NCBI GenBank assembly: GCA_905250885.1
Contig: CAJNOQ010001621.1
Span: 1-29,878, forward strand
Direction: 5' to 3'
Origin: Didymodactylos carnosus
Taxonomy: Eukaryota; Rotifera; Eurotatoria; Philodinida; Philodinidae
DNA: 29,878 nt
The notes beneath the pieces are model-generated. The model was not told the origin of the DNA. It searched no databases and worked only from the letters and a program-made list of their open reading frames with translations. Every line of letters starts with the position of its first letter. Within the stretch, counting starts at the first letter, position 1. Made by a program: the position numbers and the translations under genes. This document shows positions 9,846 through 21,500 of this stretch, one piece after another.

Positions 9846-10052
9846 CCCTTTACATCCCCAAACACTTTTATTATAGCTTGAGCTGAAATGTTCATCACCA
9901 CACTGAAATACAAAATTTTTCTTTTTATTTCAATCAAACGTTAGCTTATTTAACGTCTTACATAAGAAAAAAACAATTTATCTTTTGAGCTGATTCTTTT
10001 TATAAACCTATTACGTCAATATTCCTTGGAAGAAACGTGCGGGTGTCAAGGG
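9846..10052. mobile_element. piggyBac-like MITE, 207 bp, TTAA-flanked
   Basis: The left end reads TTAA|CCCTTTACATCCCC and the right end GCGGGTGTCAAGGG|TTAA. Reverse-complemented, the right end begins CCCTTGACACCCGC, an imperfect terminal inverted repeat of the left. TTAA (9842-9845 and 10053-10056) flanks both ends. A TTAA target site with TIRs starting CCC is the hallmark of the piggyBac superfamily. No transposase frame is present. Confidence 0.75.
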
Positions 10053-10850
10053 TTAATCAAAAATATTCTATATCTCCAGAAAATGTATTAATCAAATAAA
10101 AACATCTTTGGAACGTCATAAAAAAATGTGTAAATAGGTTAGTATGATATTAAAACTACAGCTGGATTTTTTTAAATACAATAATTATAATATTTATGAG
10201 AAGTGTTGTATATGAGTCCAAATCTCTTGAGAAAAATAGATCTATTAATATAGCTTATTTCTAAATTAGTTTAATGTTTTCGCAAAAATCTAGATGATAT
10301 ACAATGAATTTTTCAAAACTAAAACACGATACATCATTTCAACAATGCTTTATTTCTTTCACGCGAATGATCCTATGAATTCCATGCATCATTACAAATT
10401 CACTTATTATAAAACATTTCTTTTATTAAATCATTATTGTTGATATTTTCTAGTCACTTCACACACTCAAAAATATTCAAATAAATGTTGAATTTTTAAA
10501 AGATTGAATGACTTGTCGTCAACGATAAGCGAGTTTAGATAGACAGATAACTCTTTTAGGAACATTTGTTTCACATTTTTACAGCTATGATTAAGAATTA
10601 CAGATTCGCTAAGCAACCTACAGTAGTAGAAATACAAAATTAACAGTCTACAGTAGAAAAGTCAAAAATATCTGCAACAAAAGAGATAAAAAGAGTCTTT
10701 TTAATGTTGAAAAAGGATGTTTTGATAACGACAATATTCTGTGCACTACCAGACTTCAACTATTATTTTTCATTTTACTGTAAAACACGTCGAATCAGGG
10801 CTACTCTTTCTCTCAAATAAATGAAGTGAAGAGCTGAATATCATTTGATC

Positions 10851-10968
10851 AGTAGTCTTAAGTTTATAAACTTGAGTATAAACTTAAGTCAACGTATAGT
10901 CTATTGTAGTGCATTCACTTAAGACAACTTTGAGGGTGTTTTAAGTCAATATTCAACTTAAGAGTACT
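10851..10968. mobile_element. CTTAAG-rich foldback sequence
   Basis: CTTAAGTTTATA (10857-10868) and TATAAACTTAAG (10877-10888) are perfect 12-bp arms over an 8-nt spacer. Further CTTAAG/TTAAGTC motifs follow to about 10965. AGTAGTCTTAAGTTT at the left recurs imperfectly inverted (as AGTACTCTTAAGTTG) at 10953-10968. It looks like a small foldback or MITE fragment; no target-site duplication was recognised. Confidence 0.5.
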
Positions 10969-11015
10969 ATTGTATAGAGTTAAGGCAAAAAAGCAGCACC
11001 GTAGCTAGAATGAAC

Positions 11016-11463
11016 CAGAGATGAAACCGTTACTGGTCGTCGATTTTAATTTTCAAACTGGCCCGGATCGACCGGTAAACTGATCCCAGAATTAGCAAAA
11101 AAAAAAAACTGGCCAGTTTTGTCGATTTCGAAATTTTGTTCGATATAGAAAGGATACTTTTAGTGATACTTTTTAATTTGTTTCATTAGGAAGAGAAAAT
11201 TTTATTTTTTTACTTAAAGTCAAACAGTTCTTCAACATTACATTATCTAATTTCCTCGCCTTCACTTTTCCGTCTATTGAACATAAATTTTTAAATAACT
11301 AAAAAATATTTATGCGCAAATAACGTGAGCTTTATTTAATATGTCATTTATTTCTTGTTCACTCTCTCGTGGTACCTATAAGTAGGCGAAAAACCTCAAA
11401 AAAAATTTCCTTTCCTAAACCGATATTGAACCGGTACTTTATACGAGTTCGGTTCCACGACTG
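11016..11463. mobile_element. Possible degenerate hAT-like element
   Basis: The left end CAGAGATGAAACCG and the reverse complement of the right end, CAGTCGTGGAACCG, are similar and resemble hAT termini of the CAGNGNTG type. Internal ACCGGTAAACT and AACCGGTACTTTATA recur near the two ends. Flanking 8-mers (GAATGAAC, GAAATGCA) match only partly, so the target duplication is not convincing. Confidence 0.35.
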
Positions 11464-12611
11464 GAAATGCATCCATTCCTCAATTACAGAATAACATTTT
11501 AGAATATCAATTTTTTAATATACTTTTTCGCTCGTTTCTTGCTTACTACACAACAAAATCATCAAATTTTATATCTGGCCTCTTTGTCAATACTACTGAT
11601 AATCACATAGAATAAAATGTTCTTTTCAAAATGATAAATACCTTAAAGTATATTTTTCTTTTTAAGAAGTTAGTAAGTAGTTTAGTATTTGAAGGATTTT
11701 TCCTAGATAAAGTTTTCTAGAAGGATTACCGTTTTTAGACCTACTTAAGAATATTAATAAAACATGCAACTGGTTACCATCATAGTGAAAGGATTGTTTT
11801 GTGTTTTTTGTCGAATTTTGTATCTTAAAAAATATAATAAATTACATTTCATAATTAAGATTTAAAGTCAAGAAGCATATCTCAACCAAAAGTATTTTCA
11901 TCAAATATAATCTAAAATAAAATAAACTACTATAGATAAAATATGTTTATTTCTTGTCCAAGATAAAAATGACATAAATAGCATGATATTTTTCATACTC
12001 TTGGTTTGTGTACGATAAAAGAAAACTGAATATCTTTCAGATGAGTATGAACTTTACAACGTGAATAACAAATGTAGTAAAGCACTATAGCAAAGGTTTC
12101 CCTACTCACTTCTGACGTCTCTTTTAATATTAATTAATCTGCACACCGATTAGAGAAGAAAAACCATCACTCTTTTCTATTACAGTAATGTGTCCAGCCA
12201 GTATTCACTCTTTCAGTCGATTTTCGTCAGTACATTAATCGCATCCATCGCGTAGTCAGTCTTACGCATATCTGTATTTTAGTATCTCAAAATATAAAGG
12301 CAAACAACATACAAATCAGATCATCAAATGAACTAGGATCTAGCATTTTTGACTCGATACCTAGCATATAGCGCTTATATCTGTATTACATCAGAAATTC
12401 TGTTTTAAGGATATAGTGTTTAGAGATTAAAATAGACTTTAAATGAGGATCGTCACATTTTAAATCTAAGCAAAAAACTACGGAATATTTTAAGATGTTT
12501 AGATCATCATGTAAAAAATCTATTGTAGCATTCAATAACAAGTTTTATTCCTAAAAAGTGATTGAGAACTAACAAAATATGATAAAAATTTCAAAAATTG
12601 CCTCTCTTAAC

Positions 12612-13222
12612 TAGGTCTGTAAAAGTTCACGTTTCGCTCCTTGAACGCGAACGCTAAAGCACTGGTGAACGTGAACTTTTTTTATACGAACGGTATTCAT
12701 ATTGTCTGACGTAAATATAAAATTCTGTTCTTGTGCTGTAATAAGAACATATATATTTCTGCTTGGTCTTATCTGATCAATAGAAACTCTAGTGAACAAT
12801 CAGATGGTCTGCTCAGGGCAGTGACCAGATTATTGCAATGTAAAAAGGATAGCCATTGATTCTACCAAGAACAGATCGCCGATTTCCTGACCAGAAGACT
12901 AGTTTTTCCTGCAGTGGAATTGAAGTTTCTTGCTCCAAACCATTTCAGTAACTACATACGTTTTCCTTTGTTATCGTAACCTATCTGGGGCAAACGAGCG
13001 TTGATTTTTTACTAAATATAACTGGTAATGGAGAAAGCTGTTGCACTTGGTATACTATTAGGTGAAATTCCTATATAAAGTTTTGCAATACTATTCATTC
13101 CACACAAGATCAACACCGTTTATATAAAATAAAGTGTGTGCGTTCAAAAAATGTCATGTGTAGAGTTCACGTTCAAGGAACGGGAACGTGCTTTAGCGGA
13201 ACGCTGAACTTTTTCAGGCCTA
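12612..13222. mobile_element. hAT-type MITE, 611 bp, 8-bp target-site duplication
   Basis: CTCTTAAC occurs exactly at 12604-12611 and 13223-13230, directly flanking the element. Termini are TAGGTCTGTAAAAGTTCACG (left) and, reverse-complemented, TAGGCCTGAAAAAGTTCAGC (right). The subterminal regions are full of GTTCACGTTC/GAACGTGAAC motifs in both orientations, such as transposase-binding repeats often form. An 8-bp duplication with TAGG/CAGG-type ends is characteristic of the hAT superfamily. Only a short frame lies inside, so it is non-autonomous. It ends 94 nt below the stop codon of the AKR gene and so may sit in that gene's 3' transcribed flank. Confidence 0.88.
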
Positions 13223-13315
13223 CTCTTAACTCCACAAATACTTTATATACGTTGTCGTAGATGAAAAATGATAAAAGTTCTACATATGCTACACTAAAAG
13301 AAATTAACTTTTTGT

Positions 13316-14468
13316 CTAATTTCTCGTTGTCCAATCTAATGGGAATTTTGGCTTATTTTGTAAAACATTTTCAATTTCTTCCATGATTTCTGGTGTTAAT
13401 TTATCTAAAATTTCAATTGCTTTAAAATTTTCCATCACTTGACTCGAACGACTAGCACCGGTTATAACTGTTGTAACATGTGGATTGTTGGCAGTCCATG
13501 CAATTGCTAATTGAGCTAATGTAGCATTTAATTTTTTTGCTATCGGCTTTAGTTTTTCAATTTTATCCAAAATAGTATCAACATTTTTTATTTCTAATCC
13601 ATTTAAACCTTCACCTGATTCTAATTGTTCTTTTAACCAAGAATAGGAACCACCCATTCCCAATCGATTATCTTTATTATCAAAATCTTTTGTATATTTT
13701 CCTGATAATAGACCTGATGCCAATGGTGACCATATTGTTGTACCATATTGATAATCTTTATACAATGAATTATATTCAGCTTCAAATCTTGTTCGATGTA
13801 ACATATTATATTGTGGTTGTTCAACAATGGGTGCTATTAAATTTAATTTTTCAGCTAAAACACATGCATGTCGAATGTCTTCATTCGACCATTCACTTGT
13901 ACCCCAATAAAATGCATAACCATGCTCAATAATCCAATTGAATGCACGTACAGTTTCTTCCATGGGCGTATTAGGATCAGGACGATGAGCAAGTAATACA
14001 TCAACATAATCTAATTGTAATCGTTTCAAACTTCCTTTAACACCTTCAATCAAATGTTTTCGAGATAAACCTTTTAGATTGGCTTTATTTGCTGCAGAAT
14101 GATAATTTGCAGTACCCCAAAATATTTTTGTACATATAACCAAATCACTTCGTTGAATACCATCATCTTTAAAGAAACGTTGTAAAACATTTCCCATCAC
14201 TTCTTCAGCTTTTCCATTTGCATATACTTCAGCATTGTCAAAAAAATTACAACCATTATCATAAGCAGTTTTCATACACGCGTACGCTTCGTCTTCACCC
14301 ATTTGTGTTCCAAATGTGACCTACAATGAAAAAAATCTTACTTTTAAACTAATTACATATGGCTGATGGATTAATTACCCAAGCACCAAATGATAATACA
14401 CTAATTTTAAGGCCACTTCTACCCAAATAACGATAGATCATTTTATCTTTAGTCGACGATGATGACAT
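13316..14468 (-). CDS. AKR6-family aldo-keto reductase (Kv-beta/fungal-type), 364 aa
   Basis: Two exons: 14468-14379 (30 codons from MSSSSTKDKMIYRYLG) and 14320-13316, joined across a 58-nt GT-AG intron inside GAW|VTFG. The protein is a full TIM-barrel aldo-keto reductase of the AKR6 / potassium-channel beta group. AKR tetrad residues are D58 (FFDNAEVY), Y63, K95 (CTKIFWG) and H142 (AHRPDPNTP). TGASRSSQVMEN near the C-terminus is the NADP(H)-binding segment. Animal Kv-beta proteins have Asn (ANRPD) at the fourth position; His and segments such as AFYWGTSEWS and TTIWSPLASGLLSGKY are as I recall them in fungal and plant members. An NADPH-dependent carbonyl reductase in the cytosol is the likely role. 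It lacks the long N-terminal inactivation segment of some channel subunits. Horizontal acquisition is possible but untested. Confidence 0.93.
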
Positions 14469-16149
14469 GATGTAATAGCAAAAGAATCTATTGGAATAAA
14501 TAAAAATACAAGAGCTACATACATATACACACTCAGATACAAATTCAATGTCAGTATAATTCACAATCTCACTATCAAGGTTTTTTTAACGTCAAAACTT
14601 ATCTAGTTTGTATAACAAAAATATCTCAAACATCTTTAGCAAGATGAATGTTTGACAAACATCGAATATCAACTGTTTCCATGTGTTTAAAAATCGTTTA
14701 GATATCAACGTCTAGATTCGTCTGTAAAAAAGAGGAGAAAGAAAATGTCAGGTATCGATTTTAAAACTATTTTAAAAGAATACGATATATATTTTGTAAC
14801 CTTTGTGTTCTCTTATTTGCATATGATTCATATAACAATAATAAAAAAATTAAAAAGACTATTCTATGAGGTTATGTAGTGTATTTCTTTATCTCAATAA
14901 ACACGTTTTTTATTCCATAAAAATAAATATATCAATTGTAGTCAATATAATTTTAGAGATGTGGGTTTAAAAAACTAACACGATTTTCAAATTAAAACTC
15001 AGAGATAAACTAAAAATAAAAGTATTCATTCAGTTTTTGATATCTGGAAATATTACCTGTGCACATGAAAACGAAACTTATCATCGAAAAAAGTCACTGA
15101 GTTCTATGTAAATAAATCAAGTAAAAATGGTAAAAACTAAGAAGTTCTAATTTTTACAGTGAGAAACAATAGTTATTAACATATTTTGCGATACTTAAAC
15201 AAAAAACATTTCATCCATTTTCTCGTTTGAGTTTTGTTACATTGAGTATTTTTAGGGGTTAAATGGAAAAGTCGTTCTCATATGTCACTTTGTTCAAGTT
15301 CTATAGTCAGGCTCTTGTCCAATTCATCATAAATTTCTGCTGTTCAAAGGCTATGTAAATCATGGCCTCTGATATTATATACCATTTCACCAAATAACAT
15401 CCACTTTCGACTTCGAAGTGCCACACATCAAATTGTTCTTTAATTTCATCCGTTTATCATAACGCCCCTGTGCCGATTAACTATTGGCTCATAGTATGGG
15501 CACATGCCTTTTTCTCGGTCAACAATTGAACATATTCCATTGTAAAGTCGAGAGAACATCAACGTCGACTTTTAACTCACAATATTTTTGAGTTTTTCTT
15601 CCATACACGTAGATAGAAAGACGTTTTGAACATTTACGGTCTTACGACAATCGTTTTTTCCTCGAAAAGGTCACATTCAAGAAGAGTGCACAAAATTATG
15701 TATATTGAAAAAATTTCACATTAGGACAAAAACTTCGGGATCATATATTTTAAAAATTCGACTGCCATCGTTAAATATCGTAATCGATCAAAACTAATTC
15801 GACTTAAACAACAAAAAAATAGAAGTTTGAATCTAAAAATTTCAATGTAAACATGTTTCCGACCTTATTCTAGTTCTGTTTACGCCAAAAACATTGGTAG
15901 ATGAAAATGATCACTATCATTCACCTTTTTTTCTCTCTCGAACATAAAACAAGATGTCAAATAAGAACGTTAATACGTGTCATATTCTCCTTTTCCCACT
16001 CTTGTATTACTTTTTTGCCTTCTGTAAATACACATACACATGATAGTGCGCCAGTATAAATCAGAAAAGCAGGCAGACAATTTTAATTGAGCAATGTGTT
16101 TTAAAGTCTCGACTGTTGACTAACTTACTGTGACGAAGACAAGTAGTTA
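14469..16149. other. Intergenic AT-rich DNA, no gene seen
   Basis: The 5' flank of the AKR gene and AT-rich sequence beyond it. The coding-strand frame remains open a little upstream of the AKR start, but the conserved N-terminus MIYRYLGRSGLK favours the start given. No repeat or exon was recognised. Confidence 0.5.
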
Positions 16150-16375
16150 CAATCGTTGTATACATTTATTTTGTCTTGTTTAACCTGGTAGATTTAAATA
16201 TCGGCTTAGACTCATTGATCAATCCATAATGATTGCACGCATTTAGTGCACACGTATAGATCTGAGAATTCTGAACAAGATTATATTCACTATCCATATT
16301 ACAAAATAAGACTACTTTGATAGAAGATGGTTTGAACAGAGCTATATCAACGGTCTTGTACTGTACACCAACCAA
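16150..16375 (-). pseudogene. Relic of a pentatricopeptide-repeat (PPR) protein
   Basis: The minus strand encodes QIYTCALNACNHYGLINES then KPIFKSTRLNKTK, which resembles a PPR unit of the form 'TxxLxACxHxGLxxEAxxxF'. After the stop at 16166 a shifted frame continues with MYTTIVTTCLRHSK, which looks like the start of the next unit. The frame has no ATG start and no flanking exon was found. One and a half repeats with a frameshift point to a decayed gene. PPR proteins are RNA-binding organellar proteins, most abundant in plants; the assignment rests on motif shape alone. Confidence 0.4.
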
Positions 16376-18450
16376 TGACGTTATGAATATTAAATTATTC
16401 TACCATTTTTTTACTTGATTACTTCATATACCACAGTATCAAGTAAAAATTGCATCGGTGGGAATATGAGGATTAAATTGCAACATTTTATTAATGATCT
16501 ATAAATTGCTGCATTTCACTCTTTTTTCTTATTGTAAAAGATCTTTTCGTGTCAATTGTGTGATACAGAGGAAAATCGTTTGGTAAAGTCGTAAACAAAA
16601 TTTTTGTGTGACTAGATTCTACAATGATAGCTAATTTATATGTGAGCTATGAATGTGATACATTGAGAAACTTACCTTTGAGTATAGTTATGATAGGTAA
16701 CAATGTTCTTTCATTTAATTGAAAAATCATTTACCACTACAAGTTTCACCGGCTGCAGTAGATACTGTTGGAATGTGTTACCATTTTGTACATTTGTAAA
16801 TTGTTTCGTTGGTAAACCATATATCTTTAGACCATTGTTTCTTAATTAGCGACCGTCAATTAACATAATTGAATGTGAACTCTGTTGCTGTCATCGTTCA
16901 TGTCTAAACAGTGTCTGTACATAAATAATCAGAAGTGTGATAGTTTTAACATAATGATCTAAAACAAAATGTGTTTTCAGTTAAATCACCAATTTGTTTT
17001 GAATTTCACTATCAAATTTTTTTAAATATAGAACTCATTCGACTCTCTAAATAAAAATTTTTACCAAATAATGGAAGTTAGGCAAGTAATTCTAAGAATA
17101 TTCTCTCAATACAGGTCACTGTTATCTATGTCTATCTCGTAAAATTTAATAAATCAAAAGTAATTTTATACTCTTCTTTTAATCACAGACAATGGCAGAA
17201 AGAATGGTTATGGAGCATGGCATACAAGAAAATACATGATCCAACAGCTTAGTCAAGTCTGGTCCATGTTAGCCAAACATTGTAAGAAAAAGTGTAAGAG
17301 GATTTATGCTGACGTGCTCTGGATAAATTTTCTTTATTTCACTTATTTAATTTTCGTAATGTCGATATTTACACTTTACACATTATTTTTATCCAATATC
17401 ATATCTACTGAACAATGATCTTAAATATTACGAATTCAATATTTTCAACTTAATTTAATATTTTTGATGTAAATAAATATTGACATTACGAAAATTAAAT
17501 AGAAAATAACTGAAATAAAGAAAAATTCGACTTTTTTCTCTTATACTTCAGTTATAGATTTGATATTTTTAACGTTGTTAGACCTCGCTGAGATGTTTTA
17601 GAAAAATATATCTGCTCTTCCTTTGCTGAGATTTGAAAAAAACCAAAAAAATCATTATGTCGTGCATGTGTAAAATAAATCCTGGCTGTCTCTTGTTTTA
17701 GAGTACGTCAATACACATTCTTAGATGTTTTAGGTCTTAAAAGGGACTCTATCATTTGGTCAAACATGAATCAGAACGAAGTTGATCAACCGATGATATT
17801 CTCTGGTGAGTTGTACGTATTCCCACCAAGACGAGAATATGTATGATTATAATCATAGGCCACAATGTTAGTTTTTGTTTTATTATTCTCTGTTTTTAAT
17901 TTTCATAAAATAAAGTAAATACCCATCAACTATATACACAAACATATTTGATTGAGCAATAAATGCATATTTAGACAATCGCGCACAAAAAACAACGACA
18001 GTTATGTGCATATCAATTGTTTGTTTTCAGACTGAATATGAGAATAAAATATGAACATAATGATACAAAAAATCAGAGTAAACATTGTAGGAAGGAATGA
18101 ATAATAAAAAAAACAAGCAAATGAAAAAGGTGGCGCACAGCGCACATTACTATGTTTTTTTATTTATGACTATAAAAAAAAAAACGACACACAGAGACAA
18201 TCCGAGAAGATGAAAAAAAGTTAAAAGCGATTCCAGCTCGTGTACTATGCTTCAAACAAATAATAAAAGAATAGGACAGACTAGTTACATATTCCTGAGA
18301 AAAAATCGCAGATTAGGGAAAAAAGTTCATCAAATTGTTCTTCAAATAGTGGTCAATTGGCAGTATGCAACGACCTCACCAGGCAATTTATCGACTAAAA
18401 ATTAGAGCTTTAAAACTCTTTCTATCATTTGCTGGAAAGTTTTCATTCTA
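16376..18450. other. Intergenic DNA, mostly featureless
   Basis: Apart from the foldback element at 17324-17526 this is AT-rich non-coding sequence. A plus-strand frame at 17170-17300 looks weakly protein-like, but no splice partner was found. A-runs occur around 18100-18185. Confidence 0.5.
17324..17526. mobile_element. Foldback MITE, about 200 bp
   Basis: The left arm 17324-17373 (includes TTATTTAATTTTCGTAATGT) is matched inverted by the right arm 17469-17526, which contains ACATTACGAAAATTAAATA followed by a short insertion before CTGAAATAAAGAAAA. The arms are about 50-58 nt over a loop of about 95 nt. No coding content and no clear target duplication. Confidence 0.7.
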
Positions 18451-18453
18451 TAT

Positions 18454-18459
18454 TTTATT
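18454..18459 (-). terminator. Poly(A) signal of the KANSL1-like gene
   Basis: TTTATT on the plus strand is AATAAA on the gene strand, 74-79 nt beyond the stop codon at 18533. Confidence 0.45.
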
Positions 18460-18532
18460 TCATAAATTTTTATTGCCAAAATTCTCAAGTCACCGGGGTT
18501 TCAATAGATTATACAATAAATAAATATCTATA

Positions 18533-21500
18533 TTAAACTCTAGGTTCATTATCAATAGTTTCAGTGTAAGCAACTCCATTTGCTGTCAAACGATATGTGT
18601 AACTGGGAATATGATTATTACTCGTCTGAATTCGTTTTTGTGATAATTGTGAATTGTTTGTTGTATGAGATATTTGTTGCTGTTTAAGAGTTGTAAATTC
18701 ACCAATTGAATGTGAACCATTTAATTTTGATGTAGTAGATGAATTTTGTCGAGATGTAGTGGTATGAGATGATGATGCCGGTGGATCATGTAGCCACAGT
18801 TCTTGTTCCTGTTCACAATGTAAATGTCGATGAATATAAGTATCATCAGAAATATCTTCAAAATCATCGTTCATATAATCATCAAATGAATCCAAATCTT
18901 TTGAACTTAACTGACGCCATATTGGTGTCATTATTTCGTTAGTATTATGAGACATTGTTGACAATGATGATGAAAGTAATGGAATAGGAGGATTGATGGA
19001 TGGTGAGGCTAGAAGAATACAAAGAATATTTAAATTTAAGCACTACGGTAGTTTAAAAAATAATTTATAATCGATCAGGATGCCAAACTATCGTTTATGA
19101 CTTGATTTTCTTACATGTTCGCTTTCGTTTGTTATCCATACTATTACTACTGTTCGAATGTGTTTGACTTTCAGAACTTTGTGTTCGACTTGATGTTCTT
19201 AGCAGATCATTTGTATGTGTTGCTTGTAGTAATGAATTAACAATACGTTGTTTAGTTTTTCGATCTAAAATAAATATAAAAAATATAATCCAGTTTAAAT
19301 TTAAATTTTTATTAATTTGAAAATTTTAATTTATTGTTGCTTTTTTGTGAACATACTTGTGCGTATCAATAAGTTTGCATCGTTTGATTCAATTTTTTCT
19401 TGATTATTTACACCAGAACCATGCCCGATTCGATCAGCTACTTTTGATAATGATAGAATAATGTCATATTCTAAAAAAAAGGAAAAAAATAACATGAACA
19501 TCATAACATTTTCTAACAAAATTATGCTTTTTTCACTATAACATATCCGTACATCGTAGTTGATATTAAAACTTAACATCAACAATAGCGAAAAAACATT
19601 TTTTCACAAGTCTAAGATTTTATGAAGAATATATTCCTAACCTACCCGGACTAAATTGTAGTTGGAACTCGTTGTCGATTTCTTTTCTTTGATTTTTTCT
19701 GTTTTTCTGTCCTTGTGGTTGTTTTACAGATTCAATTTTTTTTTTTAAAGGTCGTTGTTTTTCATAAATTCGACATCTTGCACAGTTATCATATTCTTGA
19801 ATATTTGCCATTGTTTCATTATCATTTGATTGTCTTAACTGAGTCAATGTATGATCAATTAATTTTAAACGTTGATGAATCCAATCTGATTCTATTAATA
19901 TTGCAGAACTAGAAATGAAATTGTCAGTGTGAATACAACATCTAAGTAGACTCGGTAAGTTTTATATAAAATGCTTATAAAAAAACGTTCAAACTTTCAT
20001 GAAACTTAATATTGATTAAATATTTGTTTAGATCATCTCCAAAATCGAATTTATTAGAACGATTACATAAACAAAAAGAACTTACCTAATTGTTAATTTG
20101 GGTATATCTGTCTGTTCTTTATTATCAATGATATATGTCTCTAAATTATTATTTATGATGGGCGTTTGAGTTCTTGTTTTATGAAGATTTTCAACATTTA
20201 ATTGTTTACATAATTGTTGTCGTTGTTGAAGCCATTCAAGTCGTTTATTGAAACGTTGATGAAGCTGACATTGTTTTGTTAGTTGATCACCACGATTTAA
20301 TCGTGACGAACTATAATAAAACACTGAGTTAAGATATTCTGAATACGCCAAAATTTTAGAAAATAATTGACACGTTAACAGCATACGTGCAAGCCAATTA
20401 ACGAAAAACAGCCTTCTACTGAGTAGAGAGGACTATTAATTTATAGTTAAAAATAGAGTCAATATTTTGAGTCTTAATGACATATGGACAAAACCAGTAT
20501 AAAGTGGAGATGACTATCGTTTGTTCATCTTGAATTTCTCCCTACTCCTATTTTAGGGGATAACTTTTTATTATTTGAATATATGAAGAAGACTTTGCTC
20601 TTTAAAACTAATTAGCTAATTAATTAATTAATTAGAAAGAATTAGCGAATAGCGGCTTGAAACTAGTTTCTTTGCTCTTAAGAATTTCAGAGAATGTTTC
20701 TATTACTAGTGCGCATCCACTGTAAAATTTTCAGCAAAAATCGGAAACATTCAACTACCATGCCAAAAAAAGGATTTTCTAGAAATCTCCTGGAGACCTA
20801 GTTCAAAAACTTATATTCAGTTACCATGTGGAGATCCTTATGTATCATTTCTATTAAGTAGAAGTCTTACAGGTAACAAAAATGTAATAGCAATGATTTT
20901 TTTCCTTTTGGATTTCGTACTCAATTACGTGCGCAACGGCGCGTCACGTGCACAACGACGGCTTAAATGAATTCCAGCGTTAAATATACGAATGATTTAG
21001 AAAAGCCGTTGCTGCCAGTTTTGTAGCCTGAAGTCTCCTCTACAACTTGCAATTTGAAAAATCTGCAACATACTTTATCAATTTCAGAATTTCAAGAGAT
21101 AGTCGCATACACCAAAAAAAGTAAGTGTGTTTCAGTCACGTCCGCAACGACGTAGTTTTTCGCGAAAAAGGTAATCTTAACAAGTATCCTTAGAATTCAT
21201 TTTTTCGTGGGCATCGTTAACAATTTGATACACGTTTCTGGTATAAATAGCACCATTAGAAAGTTTAACACTTCAAGTATATAGTCCACTCCAAGTTTAG
21301 GAACGTTACGTCCCGCAACGCTGGTTTTGTCCATATATAAAAATAAGTAGAAAGAAATCGATATTAAAATCATTCTTACCAACATCTTGATGATGGTATA
21401 TGATCGGTAGGAAACCTCAGTGTTGAAAAATCTGTGGATTTTATAGCAGTATTAAATTCAAATTTTAATAATTGTCGAATAGATCGATTCAAAGTACTCA

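Noticed and set aside
12611-12799. 62-residue minus-strand frame
   Set aside because: It begins within and is contained by the hAT MITE, including its TIR; too short and unlike a transposase.
13633-13932. Open frames on both strands inside the AKR gene
   Set aside because: They overlap the AKR frame, which has complete family motifs; these are shadows.
17170-17418. Possible exon with NGRKNGYGAWHTRKYMIQQL
   Set aside because: Weakly protein-like, but no splice sites or homologue could be supported and its 3' part overlaps the foldback MITE.
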